This document shows, one piece after another, positions 7,433 through 14,746 of a stretch of 25,886 nt of DNA; the stretch's first letter is position 1; each line of letters starts with the position of its first letter. The notes beneath the pieces were generated by a model. It ran no database searches. It was given only the letters and a program-made list of their open reading frames with translations, and was not told where the DNA came from. Both the position numbers and the translations under genes were made by a program. Source of the stretch: CALZJC01 sp041574955 (GTDB lineage Bacteria; Acidobacteriota; Thermoanaerobaculia; Multivoradales; JAHEKO01); NCBI GenBank assembly GCA_041574955.1, contig JBFGNS010000053.1:1-25886 (forward strand), in the 5' to 3' direction.

Positions 7433-10084
7433 TTACTGGTCGAAGACCAGGCTCTCCCCTGACAGGTCGTTGTCGCCACTGGTGAACTGCTCGTAGGTCG
7501 TCCCCAGCTTGGGGTACGGCCCTCCTGCCGAGAGATCCGTCTCACCAGGATTCGCAGCGCCGCCACCCTCGGTGGTGCCGGCCAACCCGTCGGAAGCAGT
7601 CACCGAACCGTAGTCGATCTGGTAGCTGCCGTCGGAGTTGAGGGTCACCGCGAAGTTGTTGGCGCCGGTGGAGAGGAACTCCGGCACGTCGATGAAGCTC
7701 ACCGTCATCGAGCTGGCATCGCCGCTGGCGAGGACCAGGCCGCCGTTGTTGGGCGACAGGTCGTCCCACAGCGCGGCGATGCGCGGCTGGTCCGACAGGA
7801 ACTCGGAGACGGACTCGGTGAAGTCGGAGTCCCCAGAGCCAAAGGTGAGGTTGCCGTTGGAGTTGACGAAGACGCTCGCGTAGCTCGAGCCCTGGAACGG
7901 GAACGAGAAGTCGAGCGCCAGCTCCTCCGAGTCGTCGTCGCCGAGATCCAGCAGGATGCCGTCGACGATGAACGCATCGAGCACGTAACGGCCGCCGCTG
8001 CCACCGTCCCCGTCGAAGTCGAAGTCGGGGAAGGTGGTGACGGCGAGGAAGTACTCTCCGTCCGCCGGGATCGCAGTCACCATCTTGGACAGCAGCCCGG
8101 CGCCGCCGTCGTCGTCGGCTTCCACCAGCGCGCCGCTCGAGTCGAAGAGCGCAATCAGCGAGTCCAACTCGCCGGCGATGACTTCGATCACCGCGGTGGT
8201 GTCAGCCTCCGCCGAGAAGCGGTAGAAGTCGACGTCGCCGCCCGCTGGCTCGATCTCCGAGAAGCGGACCACGTCGATGGTGTCGAACGGCATCTTGATG
8301 TGACGAGCAAAGCCCGGCGAATCGTTGGGCTCGGCCCAGTTGTCGTTGTAGTTGGTGGTGCCGTTGAAGCGCACTCTCGAGTTCGCCGAATCATTGGGGT
8401 TCGAGAAACCGAACACCTCGTAGCGTGCCGGCTGGTTGTGCAGGTTGATCCGGCTCGGTGCGTGCGCGGACAGATCCTCACTCGCTTCGAAACCGGAGGT
8501 AACCGCACCGCCGCAGCTGACGCCGGCCAGCCCATCGGAGACGCTGATGTTGCCGTAGTCGATGTCGATGTGGTTCGACGAGCGGTCGAGCGTGATCTCG
8601 AAGCTGTTCGAGCCGCTGTTGAACCACTCCGGCACGTTCTCGTAGTGAACCGTGAACGTGTTGTTGGTCTGGGTGAAGAAGACGATGCCGCCCTGGGACG
8701 GGTTGAGATCGTCCCACAGCGCCGCGATGCGCGGCTGGTCGCCCAGCATCTCGCCGGCCGACTCGGTGAAGTCCGAGTCTCCAGAACCGAAGGTCAGGTT
8801 GCCGTTGGCGTTGACGAACACCGACGAGTAGGTCTCGCCGCACAGCTCGTAGTCGAACGGCAGCGCCAGCTGCACGTTGCCGTCGTCACCCACCGGCAGC
8901 GGATCGCCCGGACCCGGCTGGTTGAAGATGATGTCGGTACCGGCGGCCGGACTGCCGGCTGCAACGGTGATCGGAGTGAAGTCCGACGGCGCGTCCGGCG
9001 GGTTCGAGTCCGCCTCGGCGGCGTTCCAGAACTCCTCCGGGCCGATCAGCGGCGAGGCGGGCGGCGTCGAGAAGCCGCCGGCCAGGATCCCGTCCACGAA
9101 CACCGCGTAGTCGGCGCCCGGGGTCAGGCCGTTGATGGTGTACGTGCCTACCACCGGATCGGCCTGCGAGGTGCTGTCGGTGAAGTCGCTCGAGATCGCC
9201 GAGACCGCGTCGTAGAACGGGTCCGCGACGTTGCGCGCGATGACGTTGACGCCGGTCAGGCGGGTCGTGCCGTTGGGCGCGAAGATGGTGCCGCTGATGG
9301 TCCCGGTGCCGCCGAAGTAGCCCGGCTCGGGGTACAACGTCGAGGCGATGGCGACGTCGTCCGCGTGCAACGTGGCGGTGCCGGAGCCCGGACCGAAGTA
9401 GAACGGATACATGGTCTCGATGACGTCGCTACCCACCGGCGGCGGCGCACCAAAGGTGTTGAACGGCGTCGGCCCGGTGGTGTCTCCGAAGCCCAGCGCC
9501 TGGCCGTTGACCACGGTGTGCGCGATGTTCGAGAAGTGCCCGAACTCGTGCACCATCACGTCCAACGCCGCCGTGGCGTTGGTGAACGACGGCCCGTTGA
9601 GGAACGCCAGCCCCTCGGTGATGGTGCAGGTGGGGATGAAGCCCCACTCGGGCCCCGCGAAGCCCAGAACGCCAGTGCCCGAACCGAACAGGTCGGTGAA
9701 GATCTCACCGGTGTCGTCGTAGACGATGGCCGACAGGCTGTCGGGGCTCGAGGCAAAGTAGTAATCGGTGAACCAAACACCGAACGGCGCCGGCGCATCC
9801 CAGAAGACGTCGATCGGCAGGTCCGCGCCCTGGCTGTAGGCCAGGGTCGAGGTCGGGATGGCCTCCCAGACGTCGAAAGCAGCCTTGACCGCGGCGTCGG
9901 CCTGGGCGTTCGTCAGCGGGCCCAGATCGCCCTGATCGGGGTTCCAGACGATCGGTCCGGTCGTGTCCCACAGAAACGGCGTGCCGCTCGAGCAGTTGAC
10001 AAGCGGACCGCCGGCGAAGGCGGGAGTCGCCGCGACCAGGGCCGCGACCGCCAGCAGGGAGATACGATTGCTCAGCTTCACCAT
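7433..10084 (-). CDS. Secreted matrixin-like (metzincin) metalloprotease with PPC-type and duplicated beta domains
   Basis: I set the start at ATG 10084, which has an ideal GGGAGGT Shine-Dalgarno 7 nt upstream; a GTG at 10093 lies inside that site. The 883-residue protein has a Sec signal (LLAVAALVAATPAFAGG), then a catalytic domain with HEFGHFSNIAH at about 178-188. This is the HExxHxxxxxH zinc motif, but with Asn where metzincins usually have Gly. A Met-turn-like ETMYPFYFG and a matrixin-like end (LHADDVAIASTLYP) follow. Next come a carboxypeptidase-regulatory-like beta domain (about 270-340), a first beta domain around 390-520, a PPC-like domain (about 605-690) and a second copy of the beta domain around 700-840. 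The two copies share NGNLTFGSGDSDFTES and DQPRIAALWDDL. The protein is likely extracellular or cell-surface, with protease activity expected but unproven. It is coupled to the small exported protein upstream and ends at a strong terminator. Confidence 0.85.
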   Translation of the reverse strand: MVKLSNRISLLAVAALVAATPAFAGGPLVNCSSGTPFLWDTTGPIVWNPDQGDLGPLTNAQADAAVKAAFDVWEAIPTSTLAYSQGADLPIDVFWDAPAPFGVWFTDYYFASSPDSLSAIVYDDTGEIFTDLFGSGTGVLGFAGPEWGFIPTCTITEGLAFLNGPSFTNATAALDVMVHEFGHFSNIAHTVVNGQALGFGDTTGPTPFNTFGAPPPVGSDVIETMYPFYFGPGSGTATLHADDVAIASTLYPEPGYFGGTGTISGTIFAPNGTTRLTGVNVIARNVADPFYDAVSAISSDFTDSTSQADPVVGTYTINGLTPGADYAVFVDGILAGGFSTPPASPLIGPEEFWNAAEADSNPPDAPSDFTPITVAAGSPAAGTDIIFNQPGPGDPLPVGDDGNVQLALPFDYELCGETYSSVFVNANGNLTFGSGDSDFTESAGEMLGDQPRIAALWDDLNPSQGGIVFFTQTNNTFTVHYENVPEWFNSGSNSFEITLDRSSNHIDIDYGNISVSDGLAGVSCGGAVTSGFEASEDLSAHAPSRINLHNQPARYEVFGFSNPNDSANSRVRFNGTTNYNDNWAEPNDSPGFARHIKMPFDTIDVVRFSEIEPAGGDVDFYRFSAEADTTAVIEVIAGELDSLIALFDSSGALVEADDDGGAGLLSKMVTAIPADGEYFLAVTTFPDFDFDGDGGSGGRYVLDAFIVDGILLDLGDDDSEELALDFSFPFQGSSYASVFVNSNGNLTFGSGDSDFTESVSEFLSDQPRIAALWDDLSPNNGGLVLASGDASSMTVSFIDVPEFLSTGANNFAVTLNSDGSYQIDYGSVTASDGLAGTTEGGGAANPGETDLSAGGPYPKLGTTYEQFTSGDNDLSGESLVFDQ

Positions 10085-10085
10085 C

Positions 10086-10670
10086 TCACTCACCTCCCTG
10101 GCCGAGCAGCGTCAGGATCTTCGCCGCGATGTCGGAGTAGGCGATCGGACCCGTCTGATCCAGCCCGAGACCGCCGTTGTTGAACTGGTTGACCACGAAG
10201 TCCTGCTTCTCGATGGTGAACACCGAGAACGCGCCCTGGCCGAGTCCGATGGTCGTGGACAGGCCGCTCGGTCCGGGGCGCGAGGTGAACAGCAGGTAGT
10301 CGCTGCCCATCCGCAGGCGTGGTACGTCCTTGAACAGGTCGAAGCGGACGTAGTCGCCCTCGACTGCCGAGCCCTTGACGCTACCGACCATGCGGATCTC
10401 GATCATCGCCTGGTCACCTTTGACCTGGTCGACGTCGCCCTTGAAGCTCTCCTCCACCTGGAGTCGGTAGGTGGTCATCGGCACCGTTCCGCCGGCGGCG
10501 TCGGCGGTGCCCGGAATGATGTCGATAACGGTGCCGCGAAAGATCCGATCTGCACGCTGCGTCAGCTCACCGAGGTCCATCTGGAGCACGGTGGTCGCGG
10601 ACAGCTGCGTCCCGATCAGAAGAGCGGCGCCGAACACGACGAGATACAGCAAATTCCTGCGTTCGCGCAT
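10086..10670 (-). CDS. Small exported protein of unknown function, first gene of the protease operon
   Basis: This is a 194-residue protein with a clear Sec signal peptide (MRERRNLLYLVVFGAALLIG followed by TQLSA). The start is ATG 10670 with an AGGAGGAG site about 6 nt upstream. The mature part begins LQMDLGELTQRADRIFRGTV, a pattern I associate with small exported proteins found beside matrixin-like proteases in related genomes, though I cannot name a family with certainty. The rest is predicted beta-rich (YRLQVEESFKGDV, MGSDYLLFTSRPG) with no Cys and no catalytic motif. Its stop is 1 bp from the protease ATG, and its last codons encode the protease ribosome-binding site, so the two are made together. 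A chaperone, inhibitor or processing partner of the protease is a reasonable guess, no more. Confidence 0.8.
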   Translation of the reverse strand: MRERRNLLYLVVFGAALLIGTQLSATTVLQMDLGELTQRADRIFRGTVIDIIPGTADAAGGTVPMTTYRLQVEESFKGDVDQVKGDQAMIEIRMVGSVKGSAVEGDYVRFDLFKDVPRLRMGSDYLLFTSRPGPSGLSTTIGLGQGAFSVFTIEKQDFVVNQFNNGGLGLDQTGPIAYSDIAAKILTLLGQGGE

Positions 10671-10826
10671 GAACTCCTCCTCAGATTGTTGGGGACCTTC
10701 CCGGCCCGGTCCTCGAGGACCCGACCGGAATCGAAACCTCTACCGGCGCGAGCGAAGCACTCGCTGGAAAGTCGCAGCAGCCGCTGCGCAGCCGGGGAAA
10801 ACCTCCATGAAAGCCAGAACCCGCCG

Positions 10827-10854
10827 AGTATAGCGGCTGAGACCGTCGCGTCAA
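10827..10854 (-). promoter_or_regulatory. Sigma-70-type promoter of the metalloprotease operon
   Basis: On the minus strand TTGACG (10854-10849) and TATACT (10832-10827) are separated by 16 bp. This is the closest match to the housekeeping consensus in the window. Transcription would start near 10820, giving a leader of about 150 nt before the ATG at 10670. Confidence 0.75.
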
Positions 10855-10860
10855 GAACGT

Positions 10861-10898
10861 ATCGACATCGGTCGATTCTTTCGTAATAGAAAACGAAA
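10861..10898. promoter_or_regulatory. Two adjacent inverted repeats immediately upstream of the -35
   Basis: ATCGAC-ATCG-GTCGAT spans 10861-10876 and TTTCGT-8-ACGAAA spans 10879-10898. Each has perfect 6-bp arms. They lie 6 and 24 bp upstream of the -35 hexamer of the protease promoter, where activators commonly bind. The regulator is unknown. Confidence 0.45.
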
Positions 10899-11149
10899 TG
10901 GCGGATCGAGCAGCCGTTTTTTGATCCCCCCCGACGTCGAGCGCCACTTATTACGACCGGTATTGCACCCCAGAAGAGCTCTTCGGTTGCCCCCAGCTCC
11001 TGCTTCGATCAGCTCCAAGTCATTTTTCTTCAATACTTTGCAGTGGTTCGTCCCCGTCTGCGACAGGCTCGGGCCGCGGGATGTCAGCGGTGGGTACGCA
11101 TCTTGCTGAACTCCACCGCAGCAACCGAGGCGGAATGGAGGAACGGACG

Positions 11150-11455
11150 ATGCGCAACACCCGATCCCGCAAGATCACCTTTCTGCTGAGCGCGTGCTTC
11201 TCGGCGCTGCTGGTGCTGATCGCGGCGGGCATTGCACCCGCATTCTCGGACGACGCCGAATCGGTGAGCCGACAGCCGGCCGCCCAGGTCGCCGAGGACG
11301 CCACCGAGGCCGACGCCACCGAGCGCGAGCCTGTGGCAGCCGGCGCGCATGACGACGCAACGCATCGCCTCCGTGACCTGCAATCCGACGGCTACGAGTG
11401 GAGCGCCACCCGCACCGCGGCCGACCGGTACCTGTGGAGCCACCGACCCCGGTAA
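11150..11455 (+). CDS. Small exported hypothetical protein
   Basis: This is a 101-residue protein starting at ATG 11150 with a GGAGG site 8 nt upstream; an in-frame ATG at 11135 overlaps that site and is less likely. Residues 1-33 form a signal peptide (RSRKITFLLSACFSALLVLI). An LSAC sequence at 13-16 resembles a lipobox, but the hydrophobic core before it is too short, so ordinary Sec processing near residue 33 is preferred. The mature part is short, acidic and Ala-rich (AEDATEADATEREPVAAGAH) and ends in a Trp/Arg-containing tail. No family is recognised. It lies 30 bp upstream of the first HD-GYP gene and may be co-transcribed with it. Confidence 0.65.
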   Translation: MRNTRSRKITFLLSACFSALLVLIAAGIAPAFSDDAESVSRQPAAQVAEDATEADATEREPVAAGAHDDATHRLRDLQSDGYEWSATRTAADRYLWSHRPR

Positions 11456-11485
11456 GCCCCAGTCGCCGCGGGTCGGGACGTCACC

Positions 11486-12259
11486 GTGACGATCCAGACC
11501 TCTCGGGCAGTCCTTCTCAGACCCTCCTCCTCAGCGACCCGCGGCTTCGCGGACTTCGACGATCGACCGCTGCTCTTACCGCAGCTCGAGGTCAAGCGGC
11601 TGGAGGACCGCCTGCGCCGCCTGTCTGCGGGCGCTGCGGGAGCTCTCGCCTCGCTGGCGCGGCTGGCTGGCGCCCACAGCGGCCGCGACACGACTGCGGT
11701 CGCCGTACTGGCGGTGGATCTGGGCGCGCAGCTCGGCCTCGATCCCGACGAGCTGTTCGAGCTCGAGATGTCGTCGCTGCTCCACGACATCGGTTTCCTC
11801 TGCCTGCCCGATCTGCTGCTCCACCGCCAGGGCCCTCTGGGTCCTGAGGAGCGCCGCATGATCCAGAGTCACCCGCAGTTCGGCCGCACCCTGCTCGAGC
11901 GCATTCCGGGCTTCGAGAGGGTCGGCCACATCGTCGGGCTGCACCACGAGCAGCCCGACGGGCGCGGCTACCCCAGGGCGCTGCGCGGCGACGAGATCCC
12001 GATGGCGTCGCGCATCCTGGCGGTGGCAGAGGGGTTCAACGCCATGCTGAGCCAACGCAGCTACCGCGATCGGCTGCCGCTGTCCGAGGCGCTCGACCGC
12101 CTGCGAGCCGCGGCCGGTACTCGCTACGACTCGCGGGTCATCGAGCTGATCGACCGGCAGGCCGCGCGCTACCGCCGCTGGCTGCGCGAGCTGAGCGAGC
12201 GGACGGCCGAGCCCGGAGAGCGTCTAGCCCCGTTCGGGCCGTTCGACTCGGGCAACTGA
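11486..12259 (+). CDS. HD-GYP domain protein with substituted active-site residues
   Basis: This 257-residue protein starts at GTG 11486, with a weak Shine-Dalgarno. The HD-GYP fold is evident: His64 (AHSGR), His100-Asp101 (LLHDIGF), His129 (SHPQFG), HHEQPDGRGYP at 153-163 and RSYRDRL near 191-197. HD-GYP enzymes hydrolyse cyclic di-GMP at a two- or three-metal centre. Compared with its neighbour and the family, the Lys after HDxG is Phe103 and the later VxDxFDAM is AEGFNAM, so the metal-ligand Asp is Glu182 and the next Asp is Asn185. It may therefore be catalytically weak, altered in metal content, or act as a sensor. It lacks a receiver or other input domain; the first 60 residues include a short helical segment also found in the next gene, consistent with tandem duplication. 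Confidence 0.88.
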   Translation: MTIQTSRAVLLRPSSSATRGFADFDDRPLLLPQLEVKRLEDRLRRLSAGAAGALASLARLAGAHSGRDTTAVAVLAVDLGAQLGLDPDELFELEMSSLLHDIGFLCLPDLLLHRQGPLGPEERRMIQSHPQFGRTLLERIPGFERVGHIVGLHHEQPDGRGYPRALRGDEIPMASRILAVAEGFNAMLSQRSYRDRLPLSEALDRLRAAAGTRYDSRVIELIDRQAARYRRWLRELSERTAEPGERLAPFGPFDSGN

Positions 12260-12290
12260 GACCGCCGGCGTCGCCGGCAGCAGCCGGTGC

Positions 12291-12296
12291 TACACT
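12291..12296 (+). promoter_or_regulatory. TACACT -10-like element upstream of the second HD-GYP gene
   Basis: TACACT lies in the 125-bp gap between the two HD-GYP genes, 88 bp before the GTG at 12385. It fits the local TANNNT pattern, without a clear -35. It suggests the second gene has its own promoter. Confidence 0.3.
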
Positions 12297-12384
12297 CGCG
12301 TCGGAACGTCGGTCGCGGCCGGCGAGGGGCGGGAGTGGGTCAGCGGTTGAGGGCTCGGCGTGGCGAGCCCCGAGGAGAGCGGTA

Positions 12385-13089
12385 GTGACGTCCAGCCTTC
12401 TCCAGAACCTGCGCTTTCGGCCGCCGCAGCAGCGCAACGTCAAGAAAGCGCCGCTACCCAGCCTGCGGATCAAGCAGCTCGAGCAGGCGCTGCGCCAGAC
12501 CGAGGCCGGGGCTGTCTGCGCCCTGACCCTGCTGCTCGATCTGAAGGACCTCAAGACCGGCCTGCACGCCACCCGCCTGGCCGAGTGGGCCGTACGGGTA
12601 GGCGAGGAGCTAGGGCTCGACGAGGACGAGCTGCGCGACGTGGAGTACGCCTCGATGCTCCACGACGTCGGCAAGGTCGGCGTGCCCGACGCCATCCTGC
12701 TCAAGCCCGGCCGGCTCACCGACGACGAGTACGAGCAGGTCAAGAAGCACCCGGAGTACGGCTGGGCGATCCTGCGCGCCGTGCCGGGGCTGGAGCGGGT
12801 GAGCCTGCTGGTGCTGCACCACCACGAGCGTATCGACGGCCGCGGCTACCCGGCCGGCCTGGAGGGCGAGCAGATCCCGCTGGGGTCGCGGATCGTGGCG
12901 GTCGTGGACGCCTTCGACGCCATGCTGTCGAGCCGCAGCTACCGCAAGGGGCTCGGCATCGAGGAGTCGCTGCGGCGGCTGCGCGAGTCGGCCGGCGACC
13001 AGTTCGACCCCCAGATCGTCAAGCCGTTCGCCGAGCTGGCCGCCACCGACTATCCCGAGATCGCCAAGCTCGAAGAGTCGGCCGCCTGA
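12385..13089 (+). CDS. HD-GYP domain cyclic-di-GMP phosphodiesterase (canonical residues)
   Basis: This 234-residue protein starts at GTG 12385, with a GAGGAG site about 8 nt upstream. All expected residues are present: His61 (LHATR), His93-Asp94 with Lys97 (MLHDVGKVGVPD), His122 (KHPEYG), HHHERIDGRGYP at 145-156, and Asp175/Asp178 in VVDAFDAM followed by RSYRKG. This predicts hydrolysis of cyclic di-GMP in the cytoplasm. Like its upstream paralogue it has only a short helical N-terminus (LRIKQLEQALRQTEAG) and no sensory domain, so its input must come from a partner or from its expression level. It ends 19 bp from the converging SDR gene, across a 14-bp palindrome. Confidence 0.92.
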   Translation: MTSSLLQNLRFRPPQQRNVKKAPLPSLRIKQLEQALRQTEAGAVCALTLLLDLKDLKTGLHATRLAEWAVRVGEELGLDEDELRDVEYASMLHDVGKVGVPDAILLKPGRLTDDEYEQVKKHPEYGWAILRAVPGLERVSLLVLHHHERIDGRGYPAGLEGEQIPLGSRIVAVVDAFDAMLSSRSYRKGLGIEESLRRLRESAGDQFDPQIVKPFAELAATDYPEIAKLEESAA

Positions 13090-13090
13090 C

Positions 13091-13104
13091 GCCGCCCGGG
13101 CGGC
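13091..13104. terminator. Palindrome between converging genes, possible terminator
   Basis: GCCGCCCGGGCGGC is a perfect 14-bp palindrome in the 19-bp gap between the HD-GYP and SDR stop codons. There is no T-tract on either side, so intrinsic termination is uncertain. Confidence 0.3.
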
Positions 13105-13108
13105 CCCC

Positions 13109-13801
13109 TCAACCGGGCACGGTGAGCGACCGGCCGTTGTCGCCCGGGCCGAGGCCCAGCAGGCAAGGCACCGCCCGCTCGGCCCACTCGGCCGGTGATG
13201 GATAGGCGCCGGCCCCGGCGCCCCACACGCGGCGCAGCATGTCGGTGTCGATGACGCCGGGGTTGAGCGCCACCGCCGCCATCCGCTCGGGCAGCTCCTG
13301 CGCCAGCGCCCGGGTCAGGCCCTCCACCCCGAACTTGGTGGCGCAGTAGGGCGCCACCTCGGGCGACGTGGAGCGTCCCCACCCCGAGCTCAGGTTGACC
13401 ACCACGCCGCGCCCGCGCTCGACCATGGCTGGTAGGAAAGCGGCCAGCACGTTGTGGATGCCTTTCAGGTTGACCTCCACGACGGCCGAGAACTCGGCCC
13501 GCGGCACGCGCCACAGCGGCGCCGGCCGGTTGATCAGCGCCGCGTTGTTGATCAGCAGATCGGGGGGCCCCCAGCGGTCGACGAGCCGCCCGGCCCAGCC
13601 CTCGACGGCGTCGGAGGTGACGTCCACGACCGCCAGCTCGTGCGGCGGCCCGAGCGCCTTCCCCACCGCTCGCACCCGCTCGGGGTTCCGGCCACACCCC
13701 GCCACCGTGCAGCCGGCGGCGGCCAGGCCGCGTGCCGCCGCCGCTCCGAGCCCCCGGCTGGCACCCGTCACGACCACGAAGCGCCGTTCGAGGTCCGCCA
13801 C
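13109..13801 (-). CDS. Short-chain dehydrogenase/reductase
   Basis: This is a 230-residue classical SDR. The Rossmann nucleotide-binding motif TGASRGLG is at 12-19, NNAA at 85-88, the structural Asn111, catalytic Ser138 or Ser139 (NLSSGW) and the YCATK pair Tyr152/Lys156, followed by NPGVIDTDM. It should catalyse NAD(P)-dependent oxidation or reduction of an alcohol/carbonyl; the substrate cannot be read from the sequence. At 230 residues it is slightly shorter than the usual 250, mainly through a short substrate loop. The start is GTG 13801 with GGAGGG about 9 nt upstream. It lies 18 bp downstream of the TPM protein gene on the same strand and is probably co-transcribed, although no functional link to it is known. 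Confidence 0.9.
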   Translation of the reverse strand: MADLERRFVVVTGASRGLGAAAARGLAAAGCTVAGCGRNPERVRAVGKALGPPHELAVVDVTSDAVEGWAGRLVDRWGPPDLLINNAALINRPAPLWRVPRAEFSAVVEVNLKGIHNVLAAFLPAMVERGRGVVVNLSSGWGRSTSPEVAPYCATKFGVEGLTRALAQELPERMAAVALNPGVIDTDMLRRVWGAGAGAYPSPAEWAERAVPCLLGLGPGDNGRSLTVPG

Positions 13802-13819
13802 CGTGGCCGCCCTCCGTCC

Positions 13820-14746
13820 CTACCAGCTGCTCGAGGCGCCGCCGCCGCCGAAGCTGCCGCCACCGCCCGAGAAGCCGCCGCTGCTCCAGCCCCCGCCCGA
13901 GCTGCCACCCCGCGAGGTGGCGAAAGTCACCAGCTTGGGATGCTCCGCCAGGAACCGCTTGCCGGAGTCGGACCTGCCCAGCCACAGCTTGACCAGCGGA
14001 TAGCCCAGGAACCAGGTCGCGCCCAGGACGGCTCCGACGATCGGGTGGAGAACCATCGGGAACATCGTCCAGAACGGCGTCAAGAAGAGCCACAGGAACC
14101 AGCCGTGGCAGCCGGGCGAGAACAGCGCGGCAATCGAGAACGGACCGATGACCAGCGCGAAGATGCCGAGAAAGATCGCCAGGAACCAGAGCGGGGCGTC
14201 CGACATGTCGCCGCCGGCCGCCGGCGGGTCCGGTATGTCCACCGCTTCACCGCGCACCGCGGCGGCGATCGCCGCCACGCCGGTCTCGATGCCGCCGCCG
14301 AAGTCGCCGGCCCGGAAGCGTGGCCGGAGAATGCCGTTGAGGATGCGACCGCTCTCGAGGTCGGTCAACCGGCCCTCGAGCCCGTAGCCGACCTCGATCC
14401 GCATCTTGCGGTCGTCGCGGGCCACCAGCAGCAGCACGCCGTCATCTTCCTCGGCGCGACCGAGCTGCCAGGTCTCAGCCACCCGCAGCGAGAACTCCTC
14501 GAGCACCTCGCCCTCGAGGCTCGGGATCGTCAGCACCGCAACCTGGGCGCCGGTCGCCTGCTCGAGCTCGGCCAGGGACGCTTCGATCCTGGCTTCGTGC
14601 TCGGTCGGGATCAGGTCGGCCAGGTCGTTGACCCGGCCCGCCAGGAAAGGCACTTCGAGCGGCAACGCGGGTGAGCCGGCAAGAGCGACGGCCGCCGCCA
14701 CCCACCACGCCAGCGAGCCGGCTCGGCGACACCGCGGCCAGCTCAC
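13820..14746 (-). CDS. Exported TPM-domain membrane protein with Gly-rich tail (YgcG-like)
   Basis: This 308-residue protein has a signal peptide at about 1-29 and then a TPM domain (about 34-160), including VPFLAGRVNDLADLIP at the start, a central TGAQVAVLTIPSLEGE and RIEVGYGLEGRLTD. Two or three membrane segments follow (about 186-206 and 213-252). The C-terminus is the Gly/Ser-rich, Trp-ending tail typical of the family (GGSSGGGWSSGGFSGGGGSF). TPM-domain proteins are widespread, membrane-anchored and poorly characterised; phosphatase activity has been reported for plant and some bacterial relatives, but no function can be claimed here. The start is GTG 14746, sharing a GTGA overlap with the stop of the upstream TPM gene. 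Confidence 0.88.
   Translation of the reverse strand: MSWPRCRRAGSLAWWVAAAVALAGSPALPLEVPFLAGRVNDLADLIPTEHEARIEASLAELEQATGAQVAVLTIPSLEGEVLEEFSLRVAETWQLGRAEEDDGVLLLVARDDRKMRIEVGYGLEGRLTDLESGRILNGILRPRFRAGDFGGGIETGVAAIAAAVRGEAVDIPDPPAAGGDMSDAPLWFLAIFLGIFALVIGPFSIAALFSPGCHGWFLWLFLTPFWTMFPMVLHPIVGAVLGATWFLGYPLVKLWLGRSDSGKRFLAEHPKLVTFATSRGGSSGGGWSSGGFSGGGGSFGGGGASSSW

Larger units (their letters stand above)
10671..11149. other. Divergent intergenic region with promoter and inverted repeats
   Basis: This 479-bp non-coding stretch contains the minus-strand promoter of the protease operon (10827-10854), a roughly 150-nt GC-rich leader and two inverted repeats upstream of the promoter. The leader has self-complementary blocks, including the 14-bp palindrome GGTCCTCGAGGACC at 10708-10721. 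An AT-richer segment covers 10855-11045. I do not see a confident plus-strand promoter for the gene at 11150. No riboswitch or RNA family is recognised. Confidence 0.6.

Noticed and set aside
8300..10183. Plus-strand open frame of 627 codons opposite the metalloprotease gene
   Set aside because: It mirrors the codon pattern of the protease on the other strand, is extremely Arg/Val-rich, has no domain and no ribosome-binding site. High GC content makes long antisense open frames common.
10671..10820. Possible riboswitch in the 150-nt leader of the protease operon
   Set aside because: Several GC-rich hairpins and a 14-bp palindrome can be drawn, but none matches a riboswitch core I recognise, and random GC-rich leaders fold similarly.
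13050..14093. Minus-strand open frame of 347 codons in another phase, and a plus-strand frame of 406 codons at 13454-14674
   Set aside because: Both overlap the SDR and TPM genes, which have recognisable motifs. These frames are Gly/Arg-rich or Glu/Arg-rich shadows.
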